DNA of 64,000 nucleotides from Rhynochetos jubatus (GCA_027574665.1 CM050651.1:4651501-4715500), one strand, 5' to 3'; shown: positions 27,148-40,015, counted from the first letter of the stretch. Translations and numbers: made by a program. Notes: generated from the sequence alone by a model not told the origin.

Positions 27148-28290
27148 TAGAGGAAAAAAAAAAGGTCTTCATAGGGAGGAGGAAAAAAAAAAAAAAACCC
27201 AAAATAAAAACCCCAAAACCATTAAATCTTTAGAAGTTATTGCTAAGAAGTAGACCTTCCTTTCAAGGCAGGATAAAGTCCAGTACCAGTTTCCACTATT
27301 GCACGCACAATACAAAATTTGCTCAAACCTGCACCGTCAGATCCCTTGTGTAAATATCTTGTTCATCTGTGGACCCTCTACCAAGGTCTATTGTTCTTAA
27401 GATGCAGATAATACTCTTTAAAGATGTGGTATCCTGACTGATGCTTCTTCAGGACGGTTGGACAGACAATACTAATATATTCTTGGTAAAGTGCAAACTC
27501 TTACTTTAGGATTCCCAGTTTTCTTACAGTCTCTAGAGATTTGAAGTATATACCAAATGTGGGGTTTTTTTAAATCCACACAACACATTTTTTAACTACT
27601 TGTTATTAATTTTTTAACAAACTCTAATTGCAGCAATGTTATTGTACATGTTTTAAATTTTATTCCTTTTCAGGTAACAGCAAGCAGCAACCAAAAAAGT
27701 AGCTTATGTTTGAATAATACATTTACACTGCTACTATTCAGCGTGTTTTTTAGCTCTCTCAGAACCTGACCTGCTGGCAGCTTTCTGGAAAGCTGTAGTA
27801 TAAACCAAATACGAGAAAGGTAGAGCTGTATTAAAATTTGAGACTGACAGACAGCTGGCTGGATTTGAAAGGAAAGTAAGTAGAGTGGCGGTAGCAACTA
27901 TGTGAACTTAATAGCAGTAAAGTGAGAGTCGTGGGATATCTGGGATCAGATCAGGCTCTGTCAACCAGAAGATAATATTACACCTTCAAGGCCATCGGGG
28001 CTCACGGTTTGGTAAGGAAACAGAAGATTTAAAACTATCTCTGCCTCATGTTAAGGGAGCCCAAAGTAATTTGACCTGGCAGAAGGGTTTCTAAAATCAC
28101 ATCGGTTTAGGATAAAGTTTGGCCTGCCTTTCCTGGCTAGTTGAGAAATAGGGTAATGCAGTGAGAACATGCAAGTTTTTTTTCCTTTGTCTCTCTTTCA
28201 AAATTATTCTTACATTGGTTTCCAGTTTGCACATAATTAGTATGGATTGGCATGCCTGTGGCTATTTAATGCCATTCCTGTTCTTTCTAG

Positions 28291-28418
28291 CTATGGTTTT
28301 GGTTGTCGTCACTGAACACCAAATGAAATCGAGTAACGATCGCTCCCATGACCCCTGCGGAAGAACGTACACAAGTGTCAGAAATCCTCATGCAGCTGCT
28401 GATATGAAAGTGTACTGA
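28291..28418 (+). other. candidate terminal exon, unidentified
   Basis: A strong acceptor match (CTGTTCTTTCTAG) precedes an open frame that begins after two bases. It reads MVLVVVTEHQMKSSNDRS near its start and stops after DMKVY. The segment has about six CpG sites in 70 bp, which is high for this window. It has a short hydrophobic start followed by a polar tail, so a membrane-protein C-terminus is one possibility. I do not recognise it. No matching upstream exon or poly(A) signal was established. Confidence 0.18.
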
Positions 28419-29178
28419 GGAACAGCGTTTTTCATACTAATGAGGTCACCTCATTTACTTTATCACAGAGTCGTTGTTACAGTAGGATAGTTGTATTACA
28501 TCAATAATTTTAATTGCAGAGTTACCAAGGTGTGGACAAAGTATTCCCCTTCTAGGAATTTATATTTCAGGCAACAGGTAAATCACGTAAAGCACAGAAA
28601 AAGGAAAGCTAGTAGAATTAATAGGAGAGATTGCCTCTGAAATGTAGTCTCCAAATAATTAATTCCACAACTTCAATATTAGAAGTCATTGTCTTACATG
28701 GCCCTCCAAAATTATTTGTATTTTTTGACCCTCACAGAGACTGAAAAGCCCTTCCTTCCACCCATATATTTGAGAGACTTCTGTAGGAGTTTGAGATTTG
28801 CATAGATTCTACAACATTTTTCCATGACAACTAGTTGCTTAAATTTTTAGTTTGTTACTGACAACTTTAAATAGCACTTCTTGAAAAGTTTATCTTGCAG
28901 GCAGTTTGCATGCATTGACAAGTTTTTCTCAGGTATGTTGCGCTTACTTTAACCATTCCTTGCTATAAGTAAATTAGAGAACACACAATTTTCTGTCAGT
29001 GCTATTTAATTGAATATCAGTAAGTAGCAACTAGCAAGCTCAGTGGTAACAGTAGGTCTCTATTTCACACAGTCCCATCATTGTTCCTTCTTGCCCCTCC
29101 TTCACACTTCAGTTTCTCTGCTGGTAACATAATTTAACAAAAGTAAAAGAGAAATGCTTAAAGAGTGCTTCTACTTAC

Positions 29179-29256
29179 CCCTCTGTCTACACAGGGAACA
29201 AATTGCTGAATAAGTGTCACAACTTTCTTCAGGAAGGTACTGTCATTATTTGGAAG
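29179..29256 (-). other. candidate internal exon, unidentified
   Basis: On the - strand a good acceptor (TTTAATTTTATTCTCTAAG) and a near-consensus donor (GGG|GTAAGTAG) bound exactly 78 nt. Only the phase-0 frame is open. It reads LPNNDSTFLKKVVTLIQQ and then FVPCVDRG. Length and phase match the candidate at 8100-8177, so the two could splice in frame. The protein family is not recognised. The splice sites here are the best seen in the window, but a pseudo-exon remains possible. Confidence 0.24.
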
Positions 29257-31324
29257 CTTAGAGAATAAAATTAAATACAACCAAAACATAAGGAATGGCC
29301 TCCACTAAAAATGGCACAGAAATTAAAGATAATGTCAGGTATGGTCCCAAAAGCAAATAAATACCCTTCTGTATTGAAAACAGAGGCGAGATATTGCTGA
29401 TTATCAAAGGTAAGATGGTCAGTCATAATACCGGATAGCGAATCTGTATCCTGAGGTCAGAGCAAAATCCCCAAATTAAACAAGGAACAAAGAATGTGCC
29501 TACAGCAACTTATGGTAATATTACCATGAGTAATGGTTAGATAACAGTTAGGTAACAGGAAAATTATACAGCTGGTGCCTCCCTTTCAAGAAGAAAAAGA
29601 AAATAACAACACAGAGGGAGCAAATTTAATCACAGATTAGCCTGATCTCACTTGACCAAAACTATCCCTGAAAACCTGTGTATAAAAGACAGGCATCTAA
29701 GTTAATGGAAGTTCGGTGAACTTGCGATGAATTTCACTGAAAACAGGTTGTTCCAGACTAATGTAATAATTGCTTTATAAATAAGATAAATTGAAACTAA
29801 GTTCAAATAAATTACTGTACGTTCAACACAGCGCTACAACAAAAATCATTAGTTCAGCTGTAAAAGACAGGTTGTAGTACAAGAATAGTTAATTCTTTAC
29901 ACAATTTATGAAAGAAAAACAACACTGATTTGCACTGGATGGGGAGAAAGTGGTTCAAATAATCCTCCAAGGATGAAGTCTCAGAACAAATATTAATTGG
30001 TTAATGTTAATAATTTTGTGGCAGAAAAATGGAATGGACTTATAAAGCATGTTGATCAGGAGTAATTATCAAAATAAAATTGGATGCAACAGTGAATAAC
30101 TCATGGAAATGATGGGAGCAGTAAAACTGTGATGATATTCAAAGTGCAAGAACATTTATCCATCAATACAAAGCATTTCTAGTTTTAGATATGAATTATT
30201 TGGAAATGACAAAAGAAGAGAGACTCAGGTTTCTTTTTCAGACTGATTGACTGAACTATTAATTCAGTATAGCCGTGGAAGACACAAATACAGTCTTGTG
30301 AGGTGGCAGCTGATGTATTTCCATTTTATAAAGTATCATTAATGTCACAGCACAAAACCCCTTGCAAATCAAAACAGCTTAAAACAGTGACATCTTACCC
30401 TGCCCATAGCACTGAGATAATGAAAATATGCCTCTTAGGAAGCAGAGAACTTAGTCGACTACTATGCCTTCACTTTTCAACGAGCAACAAACTTATTAAA
30501 ACTAAAGATAAGGCAATATAAGCCCGTGCCTGAAGAAATTCCTGCCCTCAGCCTGAGAACCAGAATGATGCCACCGTTACGAAACAGCACAAGCTTCAGC
30601 CAACAGAAGGCAACTGGATAACGTCAACCCATTTGTCTGCTGTTGTGTGCCTCACGTTTAGGTCGTGAAGACAGAATTTCTAATGAAGAACCTCTGCCTG
30701 AATAGCGATCCGTCATCCGCTAACATAGCTAATGGCCCATAGCAAACTGCTGCTTCAACTGTTGACCTCGTATATCCCAAATGATTCTTTGTTATGTTGC
30801 TTTTCTATTGCTGTTTTCATCATACAAAGCTCATGTTGTATTTGTGAAGATTGCATAGAAGACTACAAGAGTATAAATACAAGTTATCTAATTAGGTATT
30901 TCTTTCAATGTTTCATGTGTAAGCAGACATCCACATCCAAGGCTGTTCCCATCTAATTTCAGTGGAAATGATGGTATCTTCTTTCATGCAAGAAGGCTGG
31001 GACCTCTGTATTTTTATTGCACATTCCTTGGTCTGCAAAGGTATGAAATTGTTACCCCAAAGCTCCAAAGGATTAAGACCAGCAGTCAGTTAGAATGCTA
31101 CAGCATGGCAAATCAAAACTGGCATATAACCACCGTCACATTTAACATCTGGCATTTAAAGTACAACTTCTTAATATCTCATATTACAGTACACATTGAT
31201 CATTTTTTTTCCCCCTCTATTTACATCAGGACTGCTGAATGAAAATTTAAAAGTACCTTTATGGAAACAACACAACATTAATGTGACCTTGCAATAGGCA
31301 TATTTTTCCTACTTATGAAAGGGG

Positions 31325-31401
31325 AACAACAACAACAAAAAAAAAAAAAAAAAGAGAGAGAGAGGGAAAAAAAGAAATAAAAGAAAGAAGCAGTATTTTC
31401 T
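31325..31401 (+). repeat. polypurine low-complexity tract
   Basis: A CAA repeat runs into about 17 A residues, then a GA repeat (about 31354-31363), then further A/G-rich sequence. Purines dominate over about 65 bp with one interrupting T. Such tracts can form triplex DNA and are prone to slippage. Confidence 0.85.
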
Positions 31402-32391
31402 GATTTTGCACAAATGTTTTGAAGCCTTTCTTTCTGCTGTACCATGACAGCAGCTTCTTGCTGCCATGGGAAAAAACCTTACTAACGCAATTCTAGCATT
31501 TGGACTTCCCTCACTGTCTATCCTCCCCTATGTGCCTTTCTCAGCAAATTCTCAGTTCTCAAATGTTTTGCCAAAAGCTACCAACCTGCAACAAAGCTTT
31601 ATCTCAGTCACCATAACAAAACAGGGGAATCAAAGTAGGAAAACTGGCCAAAGTTGCATCCACAAGCTTGACTTTCTATATGCTCTGCCCATTTGTCTGG
31701 ATCCTCTGTCAGAATCTATCTAGGACAGACTGGCATGATGCCACCAGCAGTACCAGGTACCATTTTTCAGAAATCAGTAAGAAAACCCCTTCTGCAATGG
31801 GAGCAAGAAGGACAAGGACAATTTGGAAAGTCCTAACACTGATCTTGCGTGACCTCCGCATCTAATGCTGTGTAATCACAACACATAGTCAATTTTAAAT
31901 ATGTATCCATCCTAACTAATTATAGCATGGCATAGGAAACCTCATGGCAGCCCAGAATCAGATGGGGGAAAAGAACTGAGAGTTTCACAAAGGCAAAAGC
32001 AGTATGTTATGCCATATGATTTTGAAAGTAGTTCTACTGATTGCATATGAGGGGTTAGGTAACTGAGGTCAGCTTTGTTTACGGCATAAATCAGTACACT
32101 TCAGTGGAGATGCGCTTGGGAGAACTGTAATTCAAAACTGAAAAATCCTCCTGGAGAGATCCAGTGAATTTTGATTTTTATCATCTTTACATTTTCTTTT
32201 CAGTATTTCCTATCTGTATTTAGTTCTGTAAGACATGATACATCTTAATGGCCAACCTACAAAAACATCACCATTCTAAATATTAACAAGGACAAGCACA
32301 CACAGCTGTACGTTTCTGTATGAGTTTGGGTTTTTTTTTTTAATGATGCATTTTAAGAAAGTTTTGGAGAATACAGGATTATTTACCAGTT

Positions 32392-32409
32392 CAATCACTA
32401 TAGTGATTG
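32392..32409. repeat. perfect 18-bp palindrome
   Basis: The half-site CAATCACTA is followed by its exact reverse complement. Each arm carries TGATTG, which resembles PBX/TALE-type sites. One 18-bp palindrome in 64 kb of AT-rich DNA is not very unlikely by chance. Confidence 0.85.
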
Positions 32410-34011
32410 TGAAAGTAGTCCATGTACAACTGTACCTACACTTTTTAAGTAACTGCACTATTATTGGGCACCTAAAATTATCTGATATCACATTTGTGAT
32501 ATGCAGGTGATTTTCTAAAAATCTCAAGACAGAAGAAACAGACTGAAGATGAAAGGAAGGAGGGAGAAGAGAAGGATATTTTTTACTCAGTATTTTGGTA
32601 ACAGATTTTGCCTTAAAAAATGAACATAAGGAAAAAAAATAGTGTCTCAGCTCTTCTAAAAAAATAGCAGCAACATAATAATAACACCAAAAAATTTTAA
32701 TAACACCAATTGGAGACCTTTTTTTTCTTTGCTTCCTACTCATCAGAGATGCATAGTAAATACTCCAATACTAGAACTACTGCAACTGAGAATATTGCCT
32801 AGATTCTTGCAAGAACAAAGACTTTAAGCCTCAGTAAAAAGTAAGGGCATGATCCTGCTGTCAGTTATGTCCAAGTGAGCAGATTCTGTGATCAGCTTTG
32901 TGATGTGTAAGGGACTGAGATGGTGTGCAGGAAAAATAGAAAACCTGTTGTGCAATTATGCCGTATGCCATCAGAAAATAAATTCCTGCTTTTCGCATAA
33001 AAGAAATGGTGCTGAGGAGAAGAGGTCTTCCTAAGTTATCACTGGGGCTGTAACTCCAGTGCCACGACAGTGTTTTTACCCCTTCCTCCTAGAGCTACTT
33101 AACCTGCATCTGTAGCTGTTGGGTTGTTTCACTGTCCAGACAGCTGCCTGCAGACCTCAGAAAAGATTCTTTTTGTTGAAGACCTAGCTAATCCTCTTCA
33201 TCCTATTCCCACCAAAAATAAGCAAATGCCTGCAGCTGAAGTCAAGTCAAACCAACTTTACCTGATGACAAGCAAGGAAAAAAGACATGCTCATCCTCCA
33301 GTGCTCATTATTACAATTAGTTACAGCATTCAGACGGAAAAAGGTCTGCAAGTGAAAAATGCAGACACACATCAGAGTTTTTTCCACAATGCTTGAAGGG
33401 AGAGAGCTCCTTGATTCCTGGTCACAGGTCCCCTCTGACCTCCTCCTGGAAACGTTAATGATAAAGGTGATAACACTCAATGAATGGCTCATAACCCTGA
33501 ACGTAACCTCTACATTTAATTCAGCCATTCTTGTCTCTTCCACTTTCTGCCACAGTCTTGTTCAAGAGTTATGTTATCTTGGCTTATAACTTTGACCTGT
33601 GAAGGCTAAGGGCACGGAGTCAATCAATTCTTCATACTTTAGACCTACCTGAAGGACTCTATTTCATCATCTCATTGTATTCACTTTCTGATATATTCTC
33701 TTCGAATATTGTGGACCTTTTTTAGCCTCAAAGATACTATGAAAAAAAATGAGTGAATTTTCACACCCTCTTCCAGCTGTAGTCATGCTTTTATCTTACT
33801 TTCTTTTTTGGAGGGGGAGGGGAGAGGAGCGAAGTGGGATGTGTGTACACCAGCAAGTTCCCCATGACACACTCACTAGTAAAGCACCAGTGTGCTGGTA
33901 TATACAAATGAAGAAATTCTCACTATTTTTACTTCCAAACTGACAAACTAAATCTGTCTTCTGTATTCATGCTCACGGTTCATGTTTTACTTGAAGCCGC
34001 AGGCAACATAA

Positions 34012-34036
34012 GGGGGGGGGGGGGGGGGGGGGGGGG
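34012..34036 (+). repeat. G25 homopolymer
   Basis: Twenty-five consecutive G residues in otherwise AT-rich DNA, with no recognisable element on either side. Long G runs are rare, can form G-quadruplexes and are a frequent site of sequencing or assembly length error. Confidence 0.9.
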
Positions 34037-36015
34037 AGCAGGTAAAGGCTCCTAACAATTCATGTGTGCTTATCCTCTCTTACAAGTTCTCATTACTGGT
34101 AGCCCTTATTTCCACTGTATGCACAACTATAGGTGTGAATTGGTTTAAATACCAAAGCAGGCTATTAAAAAGCTAGATTAGATAATCTCCATTACAGGAA
34201 AATAGTGCTATTTAATTAGCTTGTTAAAAACCAGCCTCATACACATACCCTGAGGATAAAACCTCCTGTGAAAGAACAAGAAGATATTTAGCCACTACAG
34301 CAGCCAACTTTCACAGGTATCCAAATGTACTTCTCAGAGAAAATATGCAGAGGACATTGCCAGATTTACTCTTCTTAAAGTCACAGGAATCAATACTCCC
34401 TGAAACCTGTTCTCTTGCCTACTCTGTCTGAGTGCAAGAGAGGAAATGCTGGCCAGATGTGTATCGGAAGAGAGGAAATCCCTCTCACCACTCTCCAAAA
34501 CAAGACACTTAAAACAGTGGCCAGCTCTGTACTGTCCATGGAGAATCCAACTTACTTGGCAGAGATGCAGCTTTCCCAGTTACTTCCTTATCCCCCTTCC
34601 TCCCAGTGCACACATCTGCCCTTCCATCTCCTACATTCATTCTTTTTAAAGATAGATTTTAGTTTTTCTCCTAATTAGGAAAACTATGCAGAAAGATTCA
34701 CTGACCCTTAGAAGAGCCTGGTAACTGTCAAGCCCAGAGCCTGCCGCCTATAATTTATTTCTCATTATATTCGAACTGTTGTTAAAAAGAAAACACCAAA
34801 TGACATCATTAATTACTCTGCAAAAGAAAATGAAGCTTGCTAAGTTTTATGTAGAACCTGAATACTCTTGCAAGTGCTCCTGTAAATTTACATTACCCTA
34901 GTAGCATAAACAACTTTTCCCAATTGTTCAAGTTACCTATAAAATACAGTTGTGTGAATACAGAAACATCATGCACAAAGAAATTTCACTACACTGTAAA
35001 CTTTCCAGAAAGAAAATCTTCCACTTTGTGATTCAAATACAGATCATGTTAATTAAGTTTTGACCCAAATTATGCTAGAATGAGATAATATTTAGAATCC
35101 GAACTACACTTAGTAAAGCGAATAGTTGACTGAACTACATCACTAAGAATATTTTCACAACATGGTTTGCTAAAATCCACGATATCCTTATTTTTCAAAC
35201 ACAAAAGGCCAAGATTCATAATGATGATGCTATAAATCCTAAAACACCAACCTAAGGCTTTTCTCAGCTGACAAAACAACTAATACTTTCAATATGGGAA
35301 TTTCTTGAAATGTCCAGGGGAAATTCTCCAAACTAGTTTCAAAAAATGTAATTTAATGAATTTTAACATGAGATGCTATTCAACAAAAGACAATCCCCCA
35401 CAAGTTTATTGTACTGTTGCCAAACTGTAATTCATTGCCGTGCTGTCTCCACCGAATTTGTAAGAAAATCGGCAAAACTGCTTGGTAGAAGATACATCAT
35501 GACCTTTGTTCCATATAAAATGAGGGATCTTAAAATGTGTGTTACAGCTCAGGCATCACCTGTAGGATTCAGAGCAAACACACAGGCATAGCACCATTTT
35601 AACTGTCAAATAGCATGCTGACTGCCTTCCTCTGCTTTTCCAAAAATGTGTCTTGTGTCACCTGTCAACTCTGCAATGATTTCTTGAATACGCTAAGCCT
35701 TCTACCTATTCAGGCAACTGGATCCCAAAAGACACCAAGCTCATAACCTACCAACCATCAGCTGAACCTAAGATGTGTGCATTTGGTCCACAGCACACAG
35801 GCGTTACTTATAATCTTGTCTGCAATAAAAGATTATCACCATAAATTTTCCAAAACATGAGAGCACCCTCAAAACCTGAACCTCTGAAGCTAAAAAACAT
35901 TAATCCTGAAATCACCTTAAAAGCTCCATTCTCAGTTTTGTATTTTGGGAAACAAAATTTTGCTTCACAGCTTGCCTGAAGACCTACAGTAAATCTGCTG
36001 TGTAAATCTGGTAAG

Positions 36016-36070
36016 TCATTAGAAAAAATTGCCATCTTTGAAACTGAGGCACAGCTCCTACCCTACTTAG
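36016..36070 (-). mobile_element. possible MIR-type SINE remnant
   Basis: The 15-base string GAAACTGAGGCACAG matches the reverse complement of the 3' half of MIR, with a looser match on the left. Similarity fades to the right. As an ancient SINE relic this is plausible but short. Confidence 0.28.
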
Positions 36071-36498
36071 CAAGTCTATCCTTTAAACCTGCATCAGGAT
36101 CTGTCATTATAGATAATCTTGCAGTTGCATGCATAGATGATACTGCTTTTGCAGTGCTTTACAAGCTTCACAGTACCATATACCATGTTACTCAAAAGGG
36201 TACATTCCTCACACTTGATGAGAGAAGAGCCACCCCTGCAGAAGACTGCTCGATACAAACATTACAGTTTTTGATCAAGCACATTTTCTTAATCAATCAT
36301 GGCATATATAATCATTATATAAAGTGTACGGATGGTCACACCACCTCCCCTCTAAATGCTGATGTATTGCAACTGAACTTGACAGAAGTCTCAAAGCATC
36401 AAGAAGCACGATATTCCTAGGAATTTCCTGACAACTGGTCCTTCAACAGAGAAGGAACATGCCTTGGTGTGGGGCTGCTCATTTGGAAAAGCATGGAC

Positions 36499-36611
36499 TC
36501 GGAAGCAGATGATGTCTTTTTGGCTTGGCACCGGCTGCGGGCAGAGCCAGCGCCACCCGCCTTGGCTGCGGTTCAGACGTGTGACACTGCTAGCAGTGCT
36601 GCACGAGCACC
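36499..36611. other. GC- and CpG-rich patch
   Basis: Nine CpG sites lie within about 113 bp of GC-rich sequence. Two + strand frames overlap it (36464-36676 and 36469-36705), as expected when stops are scarce. It may be a small regulatory element or a relic insertion. No gene is recognised. Confidence 0.35.
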
Positions 36612-37160
36612 GGTGTGGGGTGTCAAGGGGGGTGGCAGTGAAGGGATGTGTCTCTTATGGTCACAGGCAAACCTGATGGGTGAGATACTATGTTTATTGA
36701 TGTGAAAGCAGATCAAGAAGGTTCAAGCCAAAAATGAGACGTTACACCTCTGTCATACTAATGACCACACCCAGCATCAGGGGTAAGTGGTGGGCTGGGA
36801 CCTACATTGTACAAAAGCAAATAACCGTTTGGTCAGGGCAAGACAGAGTTTCTGTGGTAAAGGTACCAACACTTCACTGAAGCACCTGTCTGAGAGAATA
36901 AGAGTTTGAAAGAACAATATGTCTCCGCCCGGTTGCCAGTGTGACTGCTTTCACCCATCTCACTCCAAACAGCAGGGCTTACCCCTCTGCCGGTGACAGG
37001 ACAACCAGCTGTTCCAGGAGCTCACTCACAGACGGCATCATCTGAGGGAGTCACTCCTTACCCCCAGCCATATTTTGTACCCAGGGATCTCTCCGACACA
37101 AAGATTTATATGCCAAAAGAAAGCCACCTGTATTCTAGTTTTCTGTATCACACAGACATT

Positions 37161-37176
37161 AAAAAAAAAAAAAAAA
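37161..37176 (+). repeat. A16 homopolymer
   Basis: Sixteen A residues followed by a short GA-rich stretch. No retroposon body is recognised upstream. Confidence 0.95.
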
Positions 37177-39379
37177 GAGAGGGTATAGTTCTCCCTCCCC
37201 ACCTTATATGAAACAAAAATGAGCGGTGTTACGCTACAAAGGCAAGAGCTTCTTCTGTGCCTAGCAACTCCTGTTTCCCTCTTGCAGCATATGGTCTTGT
37301 TTAGTTTCTTTCTCTCCTAGCAGTGAACTAATAAACAAGACATAGGCCTCTGTCTTTTCACCAAGGGAAAAAGAAAAACGTACTTCTAACAAAAGGTAGA
37401 CACTTGTCTTGGTGCCAAGAAAAAGTGTTCATGCCCCATTAAACAGAAGGTAGATTCCTGTCTCTCTGGTTCTTTTGATTGTTAAACAGAGCAAGGGCAC
37501 TCCTGCTTCCAAGCACCTGCATTTAATTGCAGCTTATTGCGTTCCCCACAGGGAGGCAGGAACAGCTGCAAGGGAACACTGTACTGATGCAAGAGCAGAA
37601 AATACTTCTTTTTTTTCCCTGAGCAGGAAATGTGCTCTCTTCTACAAAAAGCACACTACTCTAGAGAGAAATCATTAGGAAAAACAACCAGTACTGCTTG
37701 GTTTTCCTCTGCTTTCATTCATATATCTTTGCTCAAACAAGTTAATAAACCACTATTATAAAATTTAAAATTAAAAAAAATCAAGAGTCTATAAAGAATC
37801 TATTTAAAACTCATTTTTTAAGAAAAATAATGGTTTTGGCTGAGCAACCTCCTTGTTTGTCAATTGAAAGATTTTCCACAAAGCCTTGGCAGGCCATCAA
37901 GATTTAAATATAAGTGAATATAGTTCAGTAAAATTAATTTAGGACTATCTTCTAAAGAAGAAAATAATAATAATAAAAAAAGGATTTCTCATCATCCTGC
38001 ATGGTATTTAATTGCTTATTTATGGTAGGCTGTGTAATGAAACTCTGGGAAAGCAGGTACATTGTTCCCTTCATGGCAGCTACATTCAGTCCCTCTTCCC
38101 TTCCAGCATTTGTTCCATTTGTCTTCTGAATAGAATATTTTAATAACTCCCTCCACACATAGTGGTTGTTTTTTTCTGGTATTATCTGCTGTATTTTTCC
38201 TTGGTCCCTTTTAGAAACTACCTAGTACGATGAAGAACGCTAAACACGCCTTAAGAATTACACTAAGCCTAAGAACCACAGTCTGGCCAGCAGTTCTCAC
38301 TTCCAACTTGGAAGATCTCCATCAGCTAACAGAACAATGACCAAATCTTCGTATGACAAGGCGGGCTGGTTTAAGAGCTCCTCCAGCTTAGCAGAGCAGA
38401 GGAAATCCAGAAATTCTGTCCTCCAGTTTGACAAAAGTCAGCAGAAATCAAGGCACAGTGATGCAAGGAACTACCCATGCTTATCTCGCACTGAACAGCC
38501 AGCAGGAGAGCTCCTCCTCATACAGTAAGTTCCCAGGGCTCCTTTGCCTAACTAGGTCACCTCCACCAAAATCAAATGGAAATGATACTCCTAAGGTTTG
38601 AAAGCCCTAGGGCCTCCCAGCATGGTCACAACAGCTCTTTTAGATTGCAAATGTTTTTCAGGTCCCAAGATTTAAAAGAAAAATTTGCTTTCTCTGTATC
38701 ATCTTTTGTACCCAGAGGCAGCACAATAAAGAGTATAGTCGCAGCATCGCTCTCTGTCTAGGCCTCCTAATACAATAGAAGGTAAAGAATAATTTTTGTT
38801 TCTTCGCAAACCACTCTCCCGCCTTATTGAATTAAAAAGTGGCAATCTTTCTTTTTTCTCCCTAAGTACTAAAGAAATGGAATATTTAACCTCCCACCTG
38901 TTTCCCCAAAATAAAAAGAATAAAAATGGAAATGTTTTCTTATGCTCTTTGAAGTTCATTGGATTTAAGCAGACTGTAATATTGAGGTTTGGTTAGCTGC
39001 ATGCACTGCATGCTTCCTGTTATGTTCCAACTTACTTATTTATTTATTTTAGACAACTAAAATAGACTTGCTTTTAGCCTAAACTATAGACTAAAAAACT
39101 TAATAAAAAAGAGCCAATCTGACAGCCTCAGTGGTTGAAGCCTTTGACAGAATAGGCACAAGTCGAAGCAGCATTCTTCCCCTACCTGTTTTTTTCGCAT
39201 CAGCCTTAACTTGGAGATACATTACTAATCCTTTGAGCCTTTGCCTTAGGTCTTGCAACAACAGGGAATTTTCAAATGGGAGGAGGGGGGTTCCCACTTA
39301 CACTTACAGAATACACTACTATATGTGCAGGTTAGGTGAAGAAGAATACATATACGCCATGCATAGTGTTCCAGTCACA

Positions 39380-39760
39380 AATGCTGGGAATTCATCTCCT
39401 CCCTCTTCCCCTTCTCCTCTATTACCCTCCAGTCCCATCTGCGTAGCAAAAGAGCTGGGGTGACTGCTGCTTGTGCTCCTCCCTTGCCGATGAAGATCAG
39501 AAAGCACAGGATTGCCCTAACCGTGAGAACTCTACGTGTCTTTCCCGCTTGTCCGTGCGCACACATCTCAGAAACCACATCACTCCAGGAAGGTCTATTT
39601 CCTCGTCTCCTCAGAGGCGTGGTGATGAGCCTGCCCACCTCCCCTGGCTGACCTTGCTGTGTGCCTACATATCCTGGCTCAGTTTGCCCCGATCTCTGCC
39701 TCCTCACACTCCTTTTCCCCCCAGCTGAAAGGGTTGCTCCAGAGCTTAGAAGTGCCAGCA
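39380..39760. other. GC-richer patch, pyrimidine-rich on + strand
   Basis: The segment is GC-richer than its flanks, with CpG sites clustered at about 39488-39620, and it is C/T-rich on the + strand. Several frames are open on both strands, including 128 codons on the - strand (39375-39761). None shows a recognisable domain, so they are likely by-products of composition. A worn retroelement or regulatory element is possible. Confidence 0.35.
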
Positions 39761-39979
39761 AGATGGCCCAGATAATTTTCTGCAGTGGAAGGACTGAAAT
39801 GACTAGAGCTGCCTATGTTTGTTTCTTTCCTCACAAGAACCTCCTAAGGATTTAGTTGAGAGGCAGTCCTTAGTATTTCAGTCTCTGGTAATAAGCTAAC
39901 GTGAATGGCAGAAAATAGGGGCCAGCACTTGAGGAAACTTAGAAAACCACGGAAAGTAGCAAGGAAACTGTAGATGAAG

Positions 39980-40015
39980 AACACTGGTTAGTACTACAAC
40001 ACTGGTTAGTACCAC
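39980..40015. repeat. tandem duplication of 18 bp
   Basis: Two adjacent 18-bp copies (39980-39997 and 39998-40015) of a unit containing AACACTGGTTAGTAC differ at one base. This is a recent small tandem duplication. Confidence 0.9.

Larger units (their letters stand above)
24436..36498. other. AT-rich non-coding stretch
   Basis: No gene is recognised. Contents include an (AAAC)n repeat, a G-rich tract followed by A-runs near 27.1-27.2 kb, candidate exons at 28291-28418 (+) and 29179-29256 (-), a purine tract at 31.3 kb, an 18-bp palindrome at 32.4 kb and a G25 run at 34.0 kb. The 155-codon - strand frame at 32276-32743 lacks recognisable features. Confidence 0.6.

Noticed and set aside
29512-29527. 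Perfect 16-bp palindrome ATGGTAAT plus its reverse complement
   Set aside because: About one or two palindromes of this size are expected by chance in a window this large and AT-rich.
32276-32743. 155-codon - strand open frame
   Set aside because: Rich in K, I, F, S from A/T runs; no recognisable motif; no splice or start context that favours it.
39375-39761. 128-codon - strand frame
   Set aside because: Several frames on both strands are open over the same GC-richer patch; no motif seen.
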